A stretch of 64,000 nucleotides of DNA from Stenopsyche tienmushanensis (lineage: Eukaryota; Arthropoda; Insecta; Trichoptera; Stenopsychidae): contig WACJ01000520.1 of NCBI GenBank assembly GCA_008973525.1, positions 1,302,001 to 1,366,000 on the forward strand. Reading direction: 5' to 3'. Below the pieces are notes generated by a model. It worked only from the letters and a program-made list of their open reading frames with translations. It ran no database searches and had not been told where the DNA came from. Both the position numbers and the translations under genes were made by a program. Numbering within the stretch: the stretch's first letter is position 1; every line of letters begins with the position of its first letter. Of the stretch, positions 34,561 to 45,632 are shown in pieces.

Positions 34561-36231
34561 TCACCCATGCAAATGATTTCGCTACTAGCTCATAGATCAA
34601 TATCTGATCCTCTAGAAATTTCATACCAAAATTGTATTTATAGAAGAACCAGAACAGCATTTACAAGCCTGAAATCGATTCATTTTGGACCCATTACAGT
34701 ATTCCAAATAGCATCACCTTTGGTATCATGCATTTATGTATGCAATTAATTTACGCAGCTTTCTACTATAATATTTGTACTCTCTTTATTTTGTACTTTA
34801 TGAAAAAAAAAACCTTCAAAGATGATATTCCCATTTAAGTGACAAAACAGATCGTAAATGTTTGACATCATAATTTGAATGCCACATTGGCGTTTATACT
34901 CTCTCTGGATCATTCGAATGTTTACGTCACAGTGGCGTTGATACTCATCAAATGGTTAATGTTTGGTAATTTTTTTTTATCAAGATGATGCATTATAAAA
35001 TCGTATTTTTTTAAATGGGCTTAAACTCAAACGATCTTCGCACAAGAGGCTTCGATAGTGATCTTTTTTTGTATCGGCGTATAATTTTGTGATTTCTTTT
35101 CGCGAATGCCCTTCAGGAAGCGACAGTGATGTACGTCGAGCGTAGAAGACGTAGAAGTTAATATGTATAAAAAGAGGGAAGCAATATGAAGCGTCTGCGT
35201 CAAAGAACTTGGGGGAAAGAAGGTGTGACAATTCTAATAAAGTAAACTTTGGTTCTCCCCCAAAAAGAGGGAAGGCAAAGCCTGGCGAGGCAATAAAATG
35301 ACTCCTACAATACACTATCGATTTGATGTTTAGCTTTTAGGAAGAAAAATGCCAAGGACGTCGTAAAATTGCCTTCGTGATCGAATGAAGGACAACTGCT
35401 TTCGCATGGTGATTTGTTTTATTGTTTCGACGGAATGCCGTCACTATCCGATGGATTCGTTAAATAAGCAGCGACGACGGGGAGAAAAAAGGATTATTGG
35501 GGGCTGAATGGCGATCGACCGCGAGACATAATTTGAAAGCTCTCCGCGGGGAGGCTTTACGCTATTTTCCCACATTAGCGATTAGGGTTTTATAAAAGCC
35601 ATTCGCTCCGATTGGCCCTCGCAAATCCATAATGTGGCTTAATTTTTGAACACTCCATAATAATATTATGAACACGTTGTCCCGAATTCGTTTGGGCTTG
35701 CGAATTTGGGCCGGCGAAACGCGGCCTGTGGTCGGCCCTAATTTATGGCCGGATTAGTATAATTCGCTATGGAATAATTTATTAACGGGCGAACGGAATT
35801 ATTGCCCGCAATTATAATACAAAACTGTGGCGATTTGTTGATGTTTGCGGAGCATTACTGAAAATGATTTCGGCGAAACAAGGAATTTATTGCTGAAAAA
35901 AGGCTTTTTCGTCGATCGAAATGTCGTTAATTCCGCGAGGCTCAATCCGCGACTCTAAATTACACCCACGCCAAAAGATGCGATGATTGCTCCAACGATT
36001 TAAGCTTTTTTGTCGCATTCATTGGGAAAATGCTATGGAAGATATGAGATTTTATCCATGACGTATTTATTACAGAAGATATCAATCATGAAAGGCATTG
36101 AAACTAAAAAGGAAATTTATATAGGAAAAAATACATATACTTTGGCATGATGACATGATGTCGCTTATTTAATCAATTCCACACTTTAAAATTTTGTAAA
36201 TTAAATTCAAGCTATTCATTTATATTACCAA
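34561..36231. other. Unique sequence with a GC-richer island (about 35440-35990)
   Basis: No gene recognised; frames of up to 111 residues lack domains. A TTAA-type end ('caaatggttaatg') lies near 34950. The island at 35440-35990 mixes CpG-rich boxes (ggccggcgaaacgcggcct) with many TAAT/ATTA cores and has no transposon-like ends. A cis-regulatory element is possible, but this is inferred from composition only. Confidence 0.45.
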
Positions 36232-36606
36232 CTAGCCAATACCCAGCGCGTTGCCGCCACAGAAGTAATAATTCTAAAAATATCGTTTGTTGATTTTATT
36301 ATAAATATGAACAAACATACAAACATTGATGTTCATATTAAAGATCTACTATAAGTTAATTATACTATACTTATATTATTTAAAAAAGTGCAAACAATAA
36401 GTTGGCATAGTTTTATTGCAATCGGTTTAACGGTATGGCAGCGCATTAAACACGGACATACAAATATTAAGTTTTACATATTAGACTATTCTTATATTAC
36501 TTGCGAAATCCTTAACAATAAATGAACGAAGTTTTATTGCAATCCGATGAACGGTATGGCAGCACATTTCGAACGAACAAAACCCAATTCATTTTTATAT
36601 ATTAAA
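36232..36606 (-). mobile_element. Helitron-like dimeric non-autonomous element, copy H2
   Basis: On the minus strand a first 5' module starts near 36606 (...atataaaaatgaattgggtt). It is followed at 36485 by a second 5' module beginning TCTAATATGTAAAACTTAAT, with '...gcgctgccataccgtt' and 'gattgcaataaaact' in both. The 3' end reads GCGGCAACGCGCTGGGTATT then GGCTAG, with T following, which fits the Helitron TC...CTAG|T rule. It is non-coding. The same two-module arrangement recurs at 62.7 kb. Confidence 0.6.
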
Positions 36607-37038
36607 TATAGATTTTTGATACAGACCAATGATTTCCAATAGGACTTCAAAGTGGCAATGCCTTCATCAAAAAGTTTGGAGATCGTAGGGACTATTTAAA
36701 GGACGTTAATAAAATGCCATCATATGCAACAATCAAATCGTTAACATTCATTTTTAGTGAAATACTAAAAATGTATAGGATATTTTAACTTTTTAACAAT
36801 TTAATTTTAATTTAATAATTTTAATAATTTTAAATATTTAAAATCAAACAAGATTCTAACTGGACGATGATAGTCATCATCTTTATTTTTATACATGAAT
36901 TTATAGTTTTGTATAAAAAAATAACGTTAATTGAGTGATTTAAAACTTTTAGCCTACAATATCGTGCGGGAAACGTGTTATTTTTTTTAATTTCATATCG
37001 GTATCTTATGAAGATTCCCCTCCTTCGAAAACAAAAAA
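36607..37038. other. AT-rich unique sequence, no gene seen
   Basis: No repeat ends or domains seen. The 112-residue minus frame at 36830-37168 runs into the P element and is read as chance. Confidence 0.5.
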
Positions 37039-37250
37039 AAGGCAACCCTCCTATAGCGTCTTTTTCGTTTGCGCCGTCTTTTACGTAAATAACGGGCAAT
37101 ATATATACGATCAATACTCCTTGGTGCGTGTAGTCATCTGCACTTGTTAACAAAATAGACACGTGCAAATTTTGTATGGGTACTTAATTTTCTATAGCGT
37201 TTTATTTCTATAGCGTGGTCCCTATCTTGACGCTGCAAATGGATTCACTG
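37039..37250 (+). mobile_element. P-family pogo/Tigger-like MITE (P3)
   Basis: Left 'ggcaaccctcctatagcgtc', right 'agcgtggtccctatcttgac' then 'gattcactgta'. Internal 'tttgtatgggt' also occurs in P5. About 212 bp, non-coding, with both ends mutated relative to P2. Confidence 0.6.
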
Positions 37251-37324
37251 TAATTAAAAAATACTCATTATTTTCTTTCAATCTTTTGAAGAGTACATAC
37301 GCGTATTTGCGATCGAAGCTCAGA

Positions 37325-37620
37325 ATTATCAAAGAATTGTCTGCATAACTTGCAAACAATTGATGCCAAGATAATCAAAATAACAAACGCCATCCAGGAA
37401 ATTCAACCAGATTTATGCGACAAAATTGTTGAAAATTGGATCCCCTGAATACGCGCCACTAAACAAAAATGTCGCAGACATTTGAACGACATTACATTCT
37501 ATACTTAATTCCATAAAATATTCTTGCAAATAAAATAAAAATTGAGAGAATATCTCATACGCAACTAGTTGTATTTAGATTTAAAAATTGAGCGTCCTCA
37601 TATATCGTACTTTATTGAAG
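37325..37620 (+). pseudogene. Q-family DDE transposase relic, 3' part only (Q2)
   Basis: Frame fragments resemble the C-terminus seen in Q4: 'aacgccatccaggaaattca', then 'ccagatttatgcgacaaaat', corresponding to NAIQEI-x-PDLCDK. The family 3' end follows ('gacatttgaacgacattaca', 'taattccataaaatattc', 'attgagcgtcctca'). No catalytic residue is left. It lies just 3' of the P3 MITE. Confidence 0.55.
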
Positions 37621-39663
37621 GCTTTATCTACGTCGATAAACACAATAAAAACGCATATTATGTTAAATCATTTGTTGTATAGCATATATTCTTATTAGAT
37701 TTATATAATACATTCGGTTCATATTTGATTCATACAAAATATTGTGGATAATCTCATTTAAATGCCATATTTGATGGCATGTATATATAATTTTATGAAT
37801 ATGAAATTTGCCATTTATTACTCGGAAGCCTTTGACACATAATTTATGGTACGTCTTCTTTGTGAATTCTAAGTTAACTTAGCCGCATATTGTAGTATTT
37901 CTATAAAATACTCTCTGAAAGAATAGAGCTTTCACATTAGCTCGGGGCTAAAACGTCGTGGCGCAATATTATTTTTATTTTTCGAAAGCGACGGTCCAAA
38001 ATGAAGCAAAAAGGAGGCAACGTGACTAATCACGGTGGCTGACTCAGAGGAAAGTCATATCTGTAAGAAATATTTCCACTTTATCCTTTAGTTTTAACGA
38101 GCTGTTGAATATCGTCCCACATGGCGTTCATTTTATATCGTAGGTGTAGGGCTTCACAAGATGTTGATGCATCACGCAATTGTCCTTTTAAAAGGCTGTC
38201 TTCTTGGATCGTTTGAAAAATATTAAATTGAATTGAATTGTGTCGTTATTAAGCGACATTAACTTTGAGTGCATGGGGTGGTGCAGTATGGGAATCATTA
38301 CGATGCCTGTCAGCTACACATTTAGCGGCAGGTGGTAATAGTCGCAGAAGGGGTTGTCGAAGAGGTAATTGTTTTTAATTTTTAATTAAACACAAGCACC
38401 ATCAAAAGAACAAAGTGCGGTGGATATCAAAGGATTATTAAGCTGGGCAAAAATATTATTATGAAAAACATCAAAGGGAAATATTCCGCTGGAACAATTA
38501 TTATTTAGTAAAAGGGGTCGTCCGAAAATGGGGTGACTTGAGCGTGCATGCACCACAATGGATAAACGATTTTTCGTTTGAAATACAAGCACGTCTTGAT
38601 TAGTTTTATTAAATTGCATCATTTGATTCGTTTTATTCAAACGAATCGTCCGGGGGATCAATTTATTTTGCGCATTGCACGAATTTGGGAGCACAATGAG
38701 TACGAAACGAATACGAGAAAAGAGCATACAGAATGGCATCCTCCATGGGAGATGAATGAAAGAAAATGTATACAATGCTTTTTCCACTTCCGGTGTCAAG
38801 GACAATGACTCAAATTGACGGCCAGTAGGGACAATAGACGGGACAGTATTGTTCTGGATACAGAATAATACTTCTTTCTTTCTGCAGTATGAATGGAGCT
38901 ATTTGTATTTTTAGATCTGTGTGTATCCTGTTTTCATACACATTTAAGGAACTTACCTTTTGTGCTAAATCTTTATGCAAAGCCGCAGTGCAAGACATAC
39001 AATTTAAATTTATTCTATCAAAGGTATGAATTTTAATGTTATTTCTACCGATATGGCTTTTGACATGTAAATACTCGTAATTGTTAAGAAATACACTTGA
39101 TATTCGCATAACAAAGTTTTATTTTAACGAAACAACGATTTGGATGATACAAATAAGACCCACAATTTTGCCAGGATCAATACAAAATATAATAATATTT
39201 TGTACTTTTTGTTTGAGAAAATCTAAAAAATATCGATCAACCAGCATCTAAAATCGATGACTTAACATTGTATTTGGCTAGTAAAGGTAAAATGATGTTA
39301 ATATGATATATACAAAATTTAAAAAAGGAACATATTATGAATATATTAGGGGTATCGAAAAGTATTCACGTAATCGCGGGACTACCTATCAAGTAATTGA
39401 ATCATTGAGTCATAAAATTACACAATTTTAAATGGATCATGTATTTATGTATACTGATATAGTATACTCAGCTAAAACAAAATGATAACAGTACTTTTCG
39501 ATGTATAGTCGAGTGGTCCGAAATTTGGACCGGTTGGACACTTAACGAAATTTCAACATGAGATTCGACTGTTAAAATATATGCTTAGCGCAAGACGTGT
39601 TAAGATGAAGTGGTAATGGTCCACAAGTGCTAGTATTGATTCCAGAAATTTAAATCAGCCAAT
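37621..39663. other. Unique sequence, no gene recognised
   Basis: The 139-residue minus frame at 38386-38805 overlaps a 76-residue plus frame and has no recognisable domain. A hairpin-like box 'gtggtccgaaatttggacc' lies near 39510. Otherwise nothing seen. Confidence 0.45.
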
Positions 39664-40182
39664 TTAACCTTTTCGTTAGTGAGCAAATTTAAAATCGATG
39701 AAGTCATTGATGTCATAATCACTTTACACCGATTACTTTCTGTCAGCTCCTATCAGCGTAAGACAATCTTCAATTCGAGACAGGGTCAATTGTAAATAAA
39801 CATTTGATAGCATACAAGATCACGTCATTTCTTTACATAAACAATGCACAAAAAATCGATTCATTTGCTCCTTATTTAGAAGGAAATGATATATAGACAA
39901 AGACTCATTCAACACGCAGGGAAGAACGGCAAGCAGTTAAAAAAACAAACATTGTCGATAGCATACAATATTCGATCATTTCTTTGTGTAAACAAATAAC
40001 ACACTTGAAATCGAAATCATTATTAGTCGATAAATTTGGGCTAACGATCTATACAATCGTGCGATGCATGCGAGGAAGCTCTCTGTCTCAGTCTGTCTCC
40101 GAGATTCAATGTACAAGAGTGCTCTTTCTGAATAGTAGAGGGGGAAACGGAGGGTCTCCGATAGTACTCCTGTAAGGGTTAA
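39664..40182 (+). mobile_element. T-family TTAA-bounded repeat, copy T1
   Basis: TTAA at both limits: left TTAACCTTTTCGTTAGTGAG, right 'ctcctgtaagggTTAA'. The inner boxes 'gatagcatacaatattcg', 'attagtcgataaatttgggc', 'taacgatctatacaatcgtg' and 'gctctttctgaat' are shared with T2, T3 and T4. The inverted terminal match is short (TTAACC.TT). Non-coding. Confidence 0.5.
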
Positions 40183-40363
40183 GAAATGGACTAAGAATGC
40201 AGTGACACCCGAATTTGAATTATTAAGAATTAAAAAGCTAAGACAATGACGTCAAAACGAGTATATTATAGGTTTATGGGTACAAATTTAAACTTTTTAC
40301 ATTAAATACGCGAACCCTTTTCGATAGCCCTAATAATATGTTATTGTATTCATATTTTAAATA

Positions 40364-40510
40364 CAGTTGGGTCTGTTTTTATGCGATAGAAAAAATACTT
40401 GAACTACATACAAAACTGGGGGATGGTTTCCATTGTTTTTATAAGCCGCATAACTTCAAATCAATGTGATAGAATTTATCAAAAATTGCACAAAAAAAGT
40501 TCAAAGTTCA
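40364..40510 (+). mobile_element. Tigger-like terminus
   Basis: TA followed by CAGTTGGGTCTGTTTTTATG then 'cgatag', with internal 'ataagccgcataacttcaaa' and 'aattgcacaaaaaa', like the interior of the 29.9 kb element. The right inverted end is not clear. Confidence 0.35.
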
Positions 40511-40673
40511 GCAAAAATCATATAAATAAAAATACCACATATTTATCTTAGAATTGCCTTATTCAGTTTTACTCGATAATCGTACAAATTATCGTTAACA
40601 GTCGGCATACATTTATTCGTCATCCTTCTGTGTTAAAACTGTCTTTTTTATTTTTTTGAAATTAAATCCCCGA

Positions 40674-40936
40674 TTAACCCCTTAAAGAGGTAAGACACAG
40701 AGTTGTGTCCGAATTCCAATAATTCAGAAAGATAATTCTTACACTTATCTTGCGTACATCGTACGCTTGTATAGATCTTTAACCCAAATTTATCGACTAA
40801 TAATCACATGTGAATGATTTAATTAATCGTTTTCAAGTGTATTGTTCATGTTTCACTGTAGAAATGCCCGAATATTATTTTTTTACGAATATGCGAATAT
40901 TAGGGCAATATCGTCGTTCGGCATTAAAATGGTTAA
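40674..40936 (-). mobile_element. T-family TTAA-bounded repeat, copy T2 (263 bp)
   Basis: Bounded by TTAA at 40674-40677 and 40933-40936: left TTAACCCCTTAAAGAGGTAA, right 'attaaaatggTTAA'. Interior 'cgtacatcgtacg', 'aacccaaatttatcgactaa' and 'caagtgtattgttcatgttt' match T3 and T4 in the opposite orientation to T1. Non-coding. Confidence 0.55.
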
Positions 40937-42329
40937 TTTTTATTAATTATAGATATTTTATATGAATTTTGAACCTCGTATAAAACGGTCTTATATTACA
41001 CGATATTTTAGTAGAATCATTGTGGAATTTATTGCAAAGGCAGTGATTTTACTTGGGACTGCTGAAGATTCTTTTCGCAAATATATGAAGCCATTTACAA
41101 TATATTTGCATTTATATAGCTGCCAGCCATTTTATTCTGTATTGGATGAGCCTACATTTGGCTTTGGTTAGGAATGGCTATTCATCAATCATAAAATTCC
41201 ATGAAGCAATTTCGGCTCATGAAAATAGTGTGAAAATGTGATCTGCTGCGAGAAGAACTTGCTTCGATTTTTTGATAATATTGGTCCATCATTCTATCAT
41301 TTGTTGCGTATTTTAGATGCAAGATTCCTCTGATGGATGAATGCTAAAATATAGTGGCATTTTTGGAGTGTAGAAATCATCATTCATTCATGTACTTTGA
41401 CCACCTATATTGCAGGTAATTATTTTGACAATGAAGTCCAGGTATGCTCCGCCTGATTTATGGTATCTCACCTTGAAATAACAGCCAAATACAAGACTAT
41501 TTTTTGCTGCTTTAACACTTTTATGACCCGTTTCATTGAAGCAAGGACTAGACTGCATGGCGGCGTTGAAGGATAATAGTATTTGGAGAAATTATTATAT
41601 TTAAAACACTGCCATGCTAAGCGAATTCCTGAGCGCTATCTTAAACGTTGTTCAACACCCGGGGTGATGTATTGAATTGCTCCACGGATACTTTTATTTT
41701 GGAGCTCGCCTTGGAAATATTTTGGAGTCCAAAATAACTTCGACAAGGAGGGTCTGCGGACATGTTCAGGTCTAAACCAATTAGCGTCACACTTGGCGGA
41801 AGAAGTGTCTCCGTCGGAGAAGACCTCCGGACATAATTCTTTTGACGGCTCATACGTTTGCTGTTACCCGCTCCCATTTCCCAAATATTAATATCCATCT
41901 TTTTGTGGACGTGCGTTCATTTCAAAATTTCTATTCCAGATATTATTACGGGCATATATGATGAATTTATTAACGCAATTTGGGAATGCATGGAATAGAA
42001 GCGGCATAATTATACAATTGTCCCCGAGTAAATATGCATATATTAACAAATCATCAGCATTAATCTTCTCTCTAATTGTTGATTGGCAGTTAAATGCACG
42101 TCTTAACCAGGTCATATATGAAGCTTGTGTGGGTCCATAATGAAATTCAATCTTATGAGCGACAATCTACAAATGTTAAATCATCAATTTTGATGACTTG
42201 CTTGAATAACTAATTATCGAGAAGAAAGCTTTGGATACAATTGGATTGATAATGGTGGGCGTCAAAAAATAAAATATTACATTTATAAACTATAATAAAC
42301 CTATTTATGAGCTTATTATATTTAGATCT
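40937..42329. other. Unique sequence, no gene recognised
   Basis: Frames of 60-85 residues on both strands, none with a domain. The stretch at 41630-41900 is less AT-rich. No repeat ends seen. Confidence 0.45.
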
Positions 42330-42750
42330 TTATATGCGTCGTTTGTCGGTAAATAATTGCTTGTGTTTCTATAAGAACATACGTTTGTCCTGTATACGTT
42401 CCTATACCGTTCATCCGATTCCGATGAATCTCTTGTTGTGCGCACCTTTGTGAACGTTATAAAAGTATTATTTGTGTATCCAATTTGTTATGGGAGACGT
42501 TTAGTGGATGCACCATGTTGGCGCATATTAGTCTGGTTAAATAAAACATGGGCTACGGGGACGTGAAGAGGAAAGATGCGCGCGCAATGCGGCGGATAGA
42601 AGGAGACAGTCTGTCTTTGAGGTAAGAGCGAGCGCGGACATGCTTTTGAATCATAGCCTTTCAGCCCGCGCTACACGTGGCCTGAAGCAATAAACCACGG
42701 AACTATACAAAGCGTGCGTGGCTTTACAATGCATGTCGGATACTCGCTAG
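42330..42750 (+). mobile_element. Helitron-like element, copy H3
   Basis: Has the 5' box 'ctataccgttcatccgattc', then 'ggatgcaccatgttggcgca', 'gacatgcttttgaatc' and 'cgctacacgtggcctgaagc' shared with H1. It ends 'ggatactcgCTAG' followed by T. The 5' limit is uncertain; a TC candidate lies near 42330. The interior is GC-rich ('gatgcgcgcgcaatgcggcg'). No helicase coding. Confidence 0.5.
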
Positions 42751-42955
42751 TATAATCAGAGCCGTAACTAGAGTATGATGCGCCCGTGGCAAGAATCTAA
42801 ATCCCCCCCCCCCCCACTTTTTCGTTATATCAAGAATTTGTTCATTTGTCGGATTTTTTCTATTGATTTGAAAAAAAATCAGGCAGGTCGATCAAAAACT
42901 TTTTAAGTCTTAACTTAGGTCGTTTTTGAAAATGCAGTTTCGAGATAATCTCATT

Positions 42956-43191
42956 TAACCCATTCACGCACAGTTACCGTCAAGTACCGTCATGCGTCAT
43001 AAGATAATACTTGCTTTTTGCGCCAGATAAGTCTATGCATACCGTCTTCGTGGACACTTCAAATCTTATCTCACGTCGAGGAAACTCATCAAAACGAAAG
43101 CAAGCTTAAGGGATTTGACGGCTGTGTACGTCAAAGTGATAATACTGCTATGTCAATTAATGCGTTAATACACTTAGAGTAGAATGGTTAA
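42956..43191. mobile_element. Candidate TTAA-bounded MITE (236 bp)
   Basis: TTAA at both limits. Left TTAACCCATTCACGCACAG; the right end read inwards is TTAACCATTCTACTC. Internal near-repeats 'taccgtcaagtaccgtcatg' and 'tgtgtacgtcaaagtg' suggest subterminal palindromes. It lies immediately upstream of T3. Confidence 0.45.
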
Positions 43192-43613
43192 GTAAAATAA
43201 AAACCACGCGCAACTCTCTCAATCGGGTCGGTATCCTGCGTAAATAAATAACACTGACGATAGCACACAATATTCGGTTATTTCTTTGCGTAAACATAAA
43301 CAATACACTTGAAATCGATTAATTATATCATTCACATATCATTATTAGTCGATAAATTTGGGTTAACGATCTATACCAGGGGTCGGCAACCTTTTGAATC
43401 GGAAGAGCCAAAAATTACAATTTAAAAATTTCAAAGTGTTTAAAGAGCCACAAAAATTTTTCTTGCCAACAATAAATAGTACTCGCATAAATAAAGTTTT
43501 TTTTATAAAAATAACTTATCTATTTATTCATATATAAGAAGTGTTTTTTAACAACAAATTCGATAATATATATGTGGTATTGTTAGATAATTACTTAATT
43601 GCTGGACGGTTTT

Positions 43614-45036
43614 GGAAAACTCCTCGAAACAATGCTGTTGAAGAGAATCCAGCCAGGAATTGAACGAAAACTGTCAGACAGGCAGTATGGCTTTAGACCG
43701 GGGCGATCCACGCTGGAGCAATAAAACGTGTAACTGATATCATCCGAAAGGCGTGGAAAGACTCGGTGAAACAAAGCAATTACGTTGTGATGGTCACACT
43801 GGACATCAAAAACACTTTCAATAGCGCAAACTGGAAGCTAATCGTGGGAGTCCTGGAGGAAAAATTTGAAGTTCCACAGTATGCGGTAGACCTCGTAAGC
43901 GATTATTTCAAAGACCGATATGTCCATCACAACGAAACGGACCTGACGAGAAGACTGGAGATGGGCGTCCCGCAGGGGTCCGTTTTGGGACCAACCCTCT
44001 GGAACGTACTCTACAACAGTGACCTAAACATGGCACTACCTGCAGGACCAGAACTCATTGCCTTTGCGGACGACGTCGCGCTGCTGGTGACGGCTCGGCA
44101 TCCATGGGAAATGGAGGTGACGGGCAACGAAGCCCTCACCAGATTTCGAGCGTGGATGCGGGCTAATCGCTTGCAGTTGGCGTCCGAAAAAATGGAGGCA
44201 ATGATATGCAGCAGACGGGGAAGACCAAGAGTCGAGCAGCTTGTTATTGGAGGAAACGAAGTGGAATACAGCAAAACGCTCGGGATCTTCATGGATAAAA
44301 AGCTGACCTTTAGCAAACACATAGAAGAAGCTGCACAGAAGGCGCAGAAGGTGGCCAGCGAGCTTGGACGGCTCATGCCCAACATTGGAGGGCCAAAGCC
44401 GTGCAGAAGACGTACCATAAACGAGGTAATATACCCGATCCTTCTGTACGGAGCCCCGATATGGCATGAGTCGCTCAGACGCGACACCAACAGAAAGAAG
44501 CTCGCCAGGGTCCAACGACAGGGACAGTGTCCGAAGACGCGGTACTGGTGATCGCTGGAATATGCCCGCTGGACCTCCAAGCAAAGAAGAGGGCCTTGGA
44601 CTACGATAATCCTAAAAATCGCAACGAACATGACCAGAAACTGAGGGAAGCCTGTCAACGGAGATGGGATCAGTCCAGCAAGGAAAGATGGACCCATCGA
44701 CTAATCCCGGTCATAAGTCGGTGGAGGGCCCGGGAACACGGTGAAACAACCTACCTCTTGACTCAGGTGCTCACTGGGCATGGATGCTTCGGTGCGTACC
44801 TGAAGCGGATTGGCAAAGAACCATCCGCAACGTTCCACCACTGCCAAGCGGAGGTCGACGACACAGAGCACACCATCATTGGCTGTGAGGCTTGGGCACC
44901 CAAGAGAATACTGCTGAAACAAGCACTCGGGGTAGCCAAACTCAACGTCGGTCCACAGCATGATAGGAAGCAAGAAGAACGGGAACCTTTGGCGCAACTA
45001 CGTAGAAGAGATTCTGAGCGCCAAAGAGGGGAGTGA
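43614..45036 (+). pseudogene. R1-clade ORF2: reverse transcriptase plus C-terminal domain, frameshifted
   Basis: Three frames make up one broken ORF2. Frame 1 (43614 to about 43716) has LSDRQYGFRPGRSTLE, the RT fingers; a one-base loss near 43716 shifts the frame. Frame 2 (43766-44551, 261 residues) has TLDIKNTFNSANW (catalytic Asp 13), GVPQGSVLGP (67-76) and FADD (100-103, with Asp 102 and 103), then the thumb with LLYGAPIWHES. Near 44535 a short deletion shifts to frame 3 (44527-45036), which reads SEDAVLVIAGICPLDLQAKK, RWTHRLIPVISRW, LTQVLTGHGCFGAYL and a Cys/His region, FHHCQAEVDDTEHTIIGC. The first Cys of that last motif appears replaced by Phe. All three catalytic Asp codons survive, but the frameshifts make it non-functional. 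Minus-strand frames of 157-228 residues across it are shadows. Confidence 0.85.
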
Positions 45037-45150
45037 GAGAGTGAGACGCAGAGCGCCTCTCCGACAAAAGAATAAGACCAATTCAAGGCCAGACTACCTG
45101 ACCTCCTGAAGTAATATGTAAAACAATACCAGGGGGCCAGAGAAGAACAA

Positions 45151-45232
45151 GGGAGGGGTTTAGTGGGTAGGAACGAGTTAATCGTTAATCCCACACTACC
45201 CAGAATGGGTATCTTGCGAAGATTCCCCTCCC
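45151..45232 (+). other. R1 3'UTR hairpin
   Basis: GGGAGGGG at 45151-45158 pairs perfectly with CCCCTCCC at 45225-45232. An inner TAGTGGG pairs with CCCACACTA around a loop with 'agttaatcgttaat'. Related stems occur in the copies near 1.4, 2.2 and 33.6 kb. Such 3' structures are commonly recognised by the element's own RT; that role is inferred here. Confidence 0.6.
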
Positions 45233-45632
45233 ACAAAAAAAGAAGAAGATAATCACTTATTATTTAAGTAAAAAATTGAAACAATTTAACATTTACTTAC
45301 AACGCTAACTTGTACTTCAACAACAAACAATTGAGCAAACAAATTCAATGGGAGCGATGGTTTTGTATGGTTATTTAAGTAGAAAATTTCGTTATTTGCG
45401 TATGGAACTAAAGAGCCGCAGCTTCACACCCAAAGAGCCGCACGTGGCTCGCGAGCCGCTGGTTGCCGACCCCTGATCTATACAATCGTACGATGTACGC
45501 AAGATACTCTTTCCGTCTTTGTTTTTCTCCAAACTCAACGTGCAAGACACTCATCGTCTCTGTCTGTCTCTGAGCTCAACTTATAAGAATGCTCTTTCTG
45601 AATCACTGGAATTCAGACTCAACTCCGTGCAA

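Larger units (their letters stand above)
43601..45246 (+). mobile_element. R1-clade non-LTR retrotransposon, 5'-truncated, inside the hAT
   Basis: About 1.65 kb with the RT domain, C-terminal domain and 3'UTR. It is flanked by imperfect direct repeats AGATAATTACTTAATT (43585-43600) and AGATAATCACTTATTA (45247-45262), 13 of 16 identical, which I take as an aged target duplication. The 3' end is a short A-rich/GAA tail. The endonuclease domain and ORF1 are missing, as expected of 5' truncation during target-primed reverse transcription. The insertion is off the rDNA site used by canonical R1. Confidence 0.8.
43377..45475. mobile_element. hAT non-autonomous element with 8-bp target duplication, itself interrupted
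   Basis: Ends CAGGGGTCGGCAACC and GGTTGCCGACCCCTG form perfect 15-bp inverted repeats. The flanks are identical 8-mers, ATCTATAC at 43369-43376 and 45476-45483, the hAT signature. Subterminal 'gaagagcca' / 'tggctcgcgagccgc' boxes are usual in this group. Without the retrotransposon inside (43601-45246) the element would be about 450 bp, AT-rich and with no transposase. The related T repeats supply an empty site, confirming the boundaries. Confidence 0.85.
43215..45632 (+). mobile_element. T-family repeat, copy T3, split by a hAT insertion
   Basis: The left half, 43215-43376, contains 'gatagcacacaatattcgg' and 'gtcgataaatttgggttaac'. The right half, 45476-45632, continues 'caatcgtacgatgtacgcaa' and 'gctctttctgaatcactgga'. 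In T1, T2 and T4 these two halves are contiguous around 'gatctatacaatcgt', so T3 shows the empty site of the hAT by comparison. The outermost bases at the right, including the TTAA end, are lost. Confidence 0.65.

Noticed and set aside
38386..38805. 139-residue minus-strand open frame
   Set aside because: No domain and low-complexity Asn/Thr repeats. A 76-residue plus frame overlaps it. Within chance length for this much sequence.
44011..45236. Minus-strand frames of 98-228 residues across the R1 element
   Set aside because: Shadows of the plus-strand ORF2, whose RT motifs fix the coding strand.
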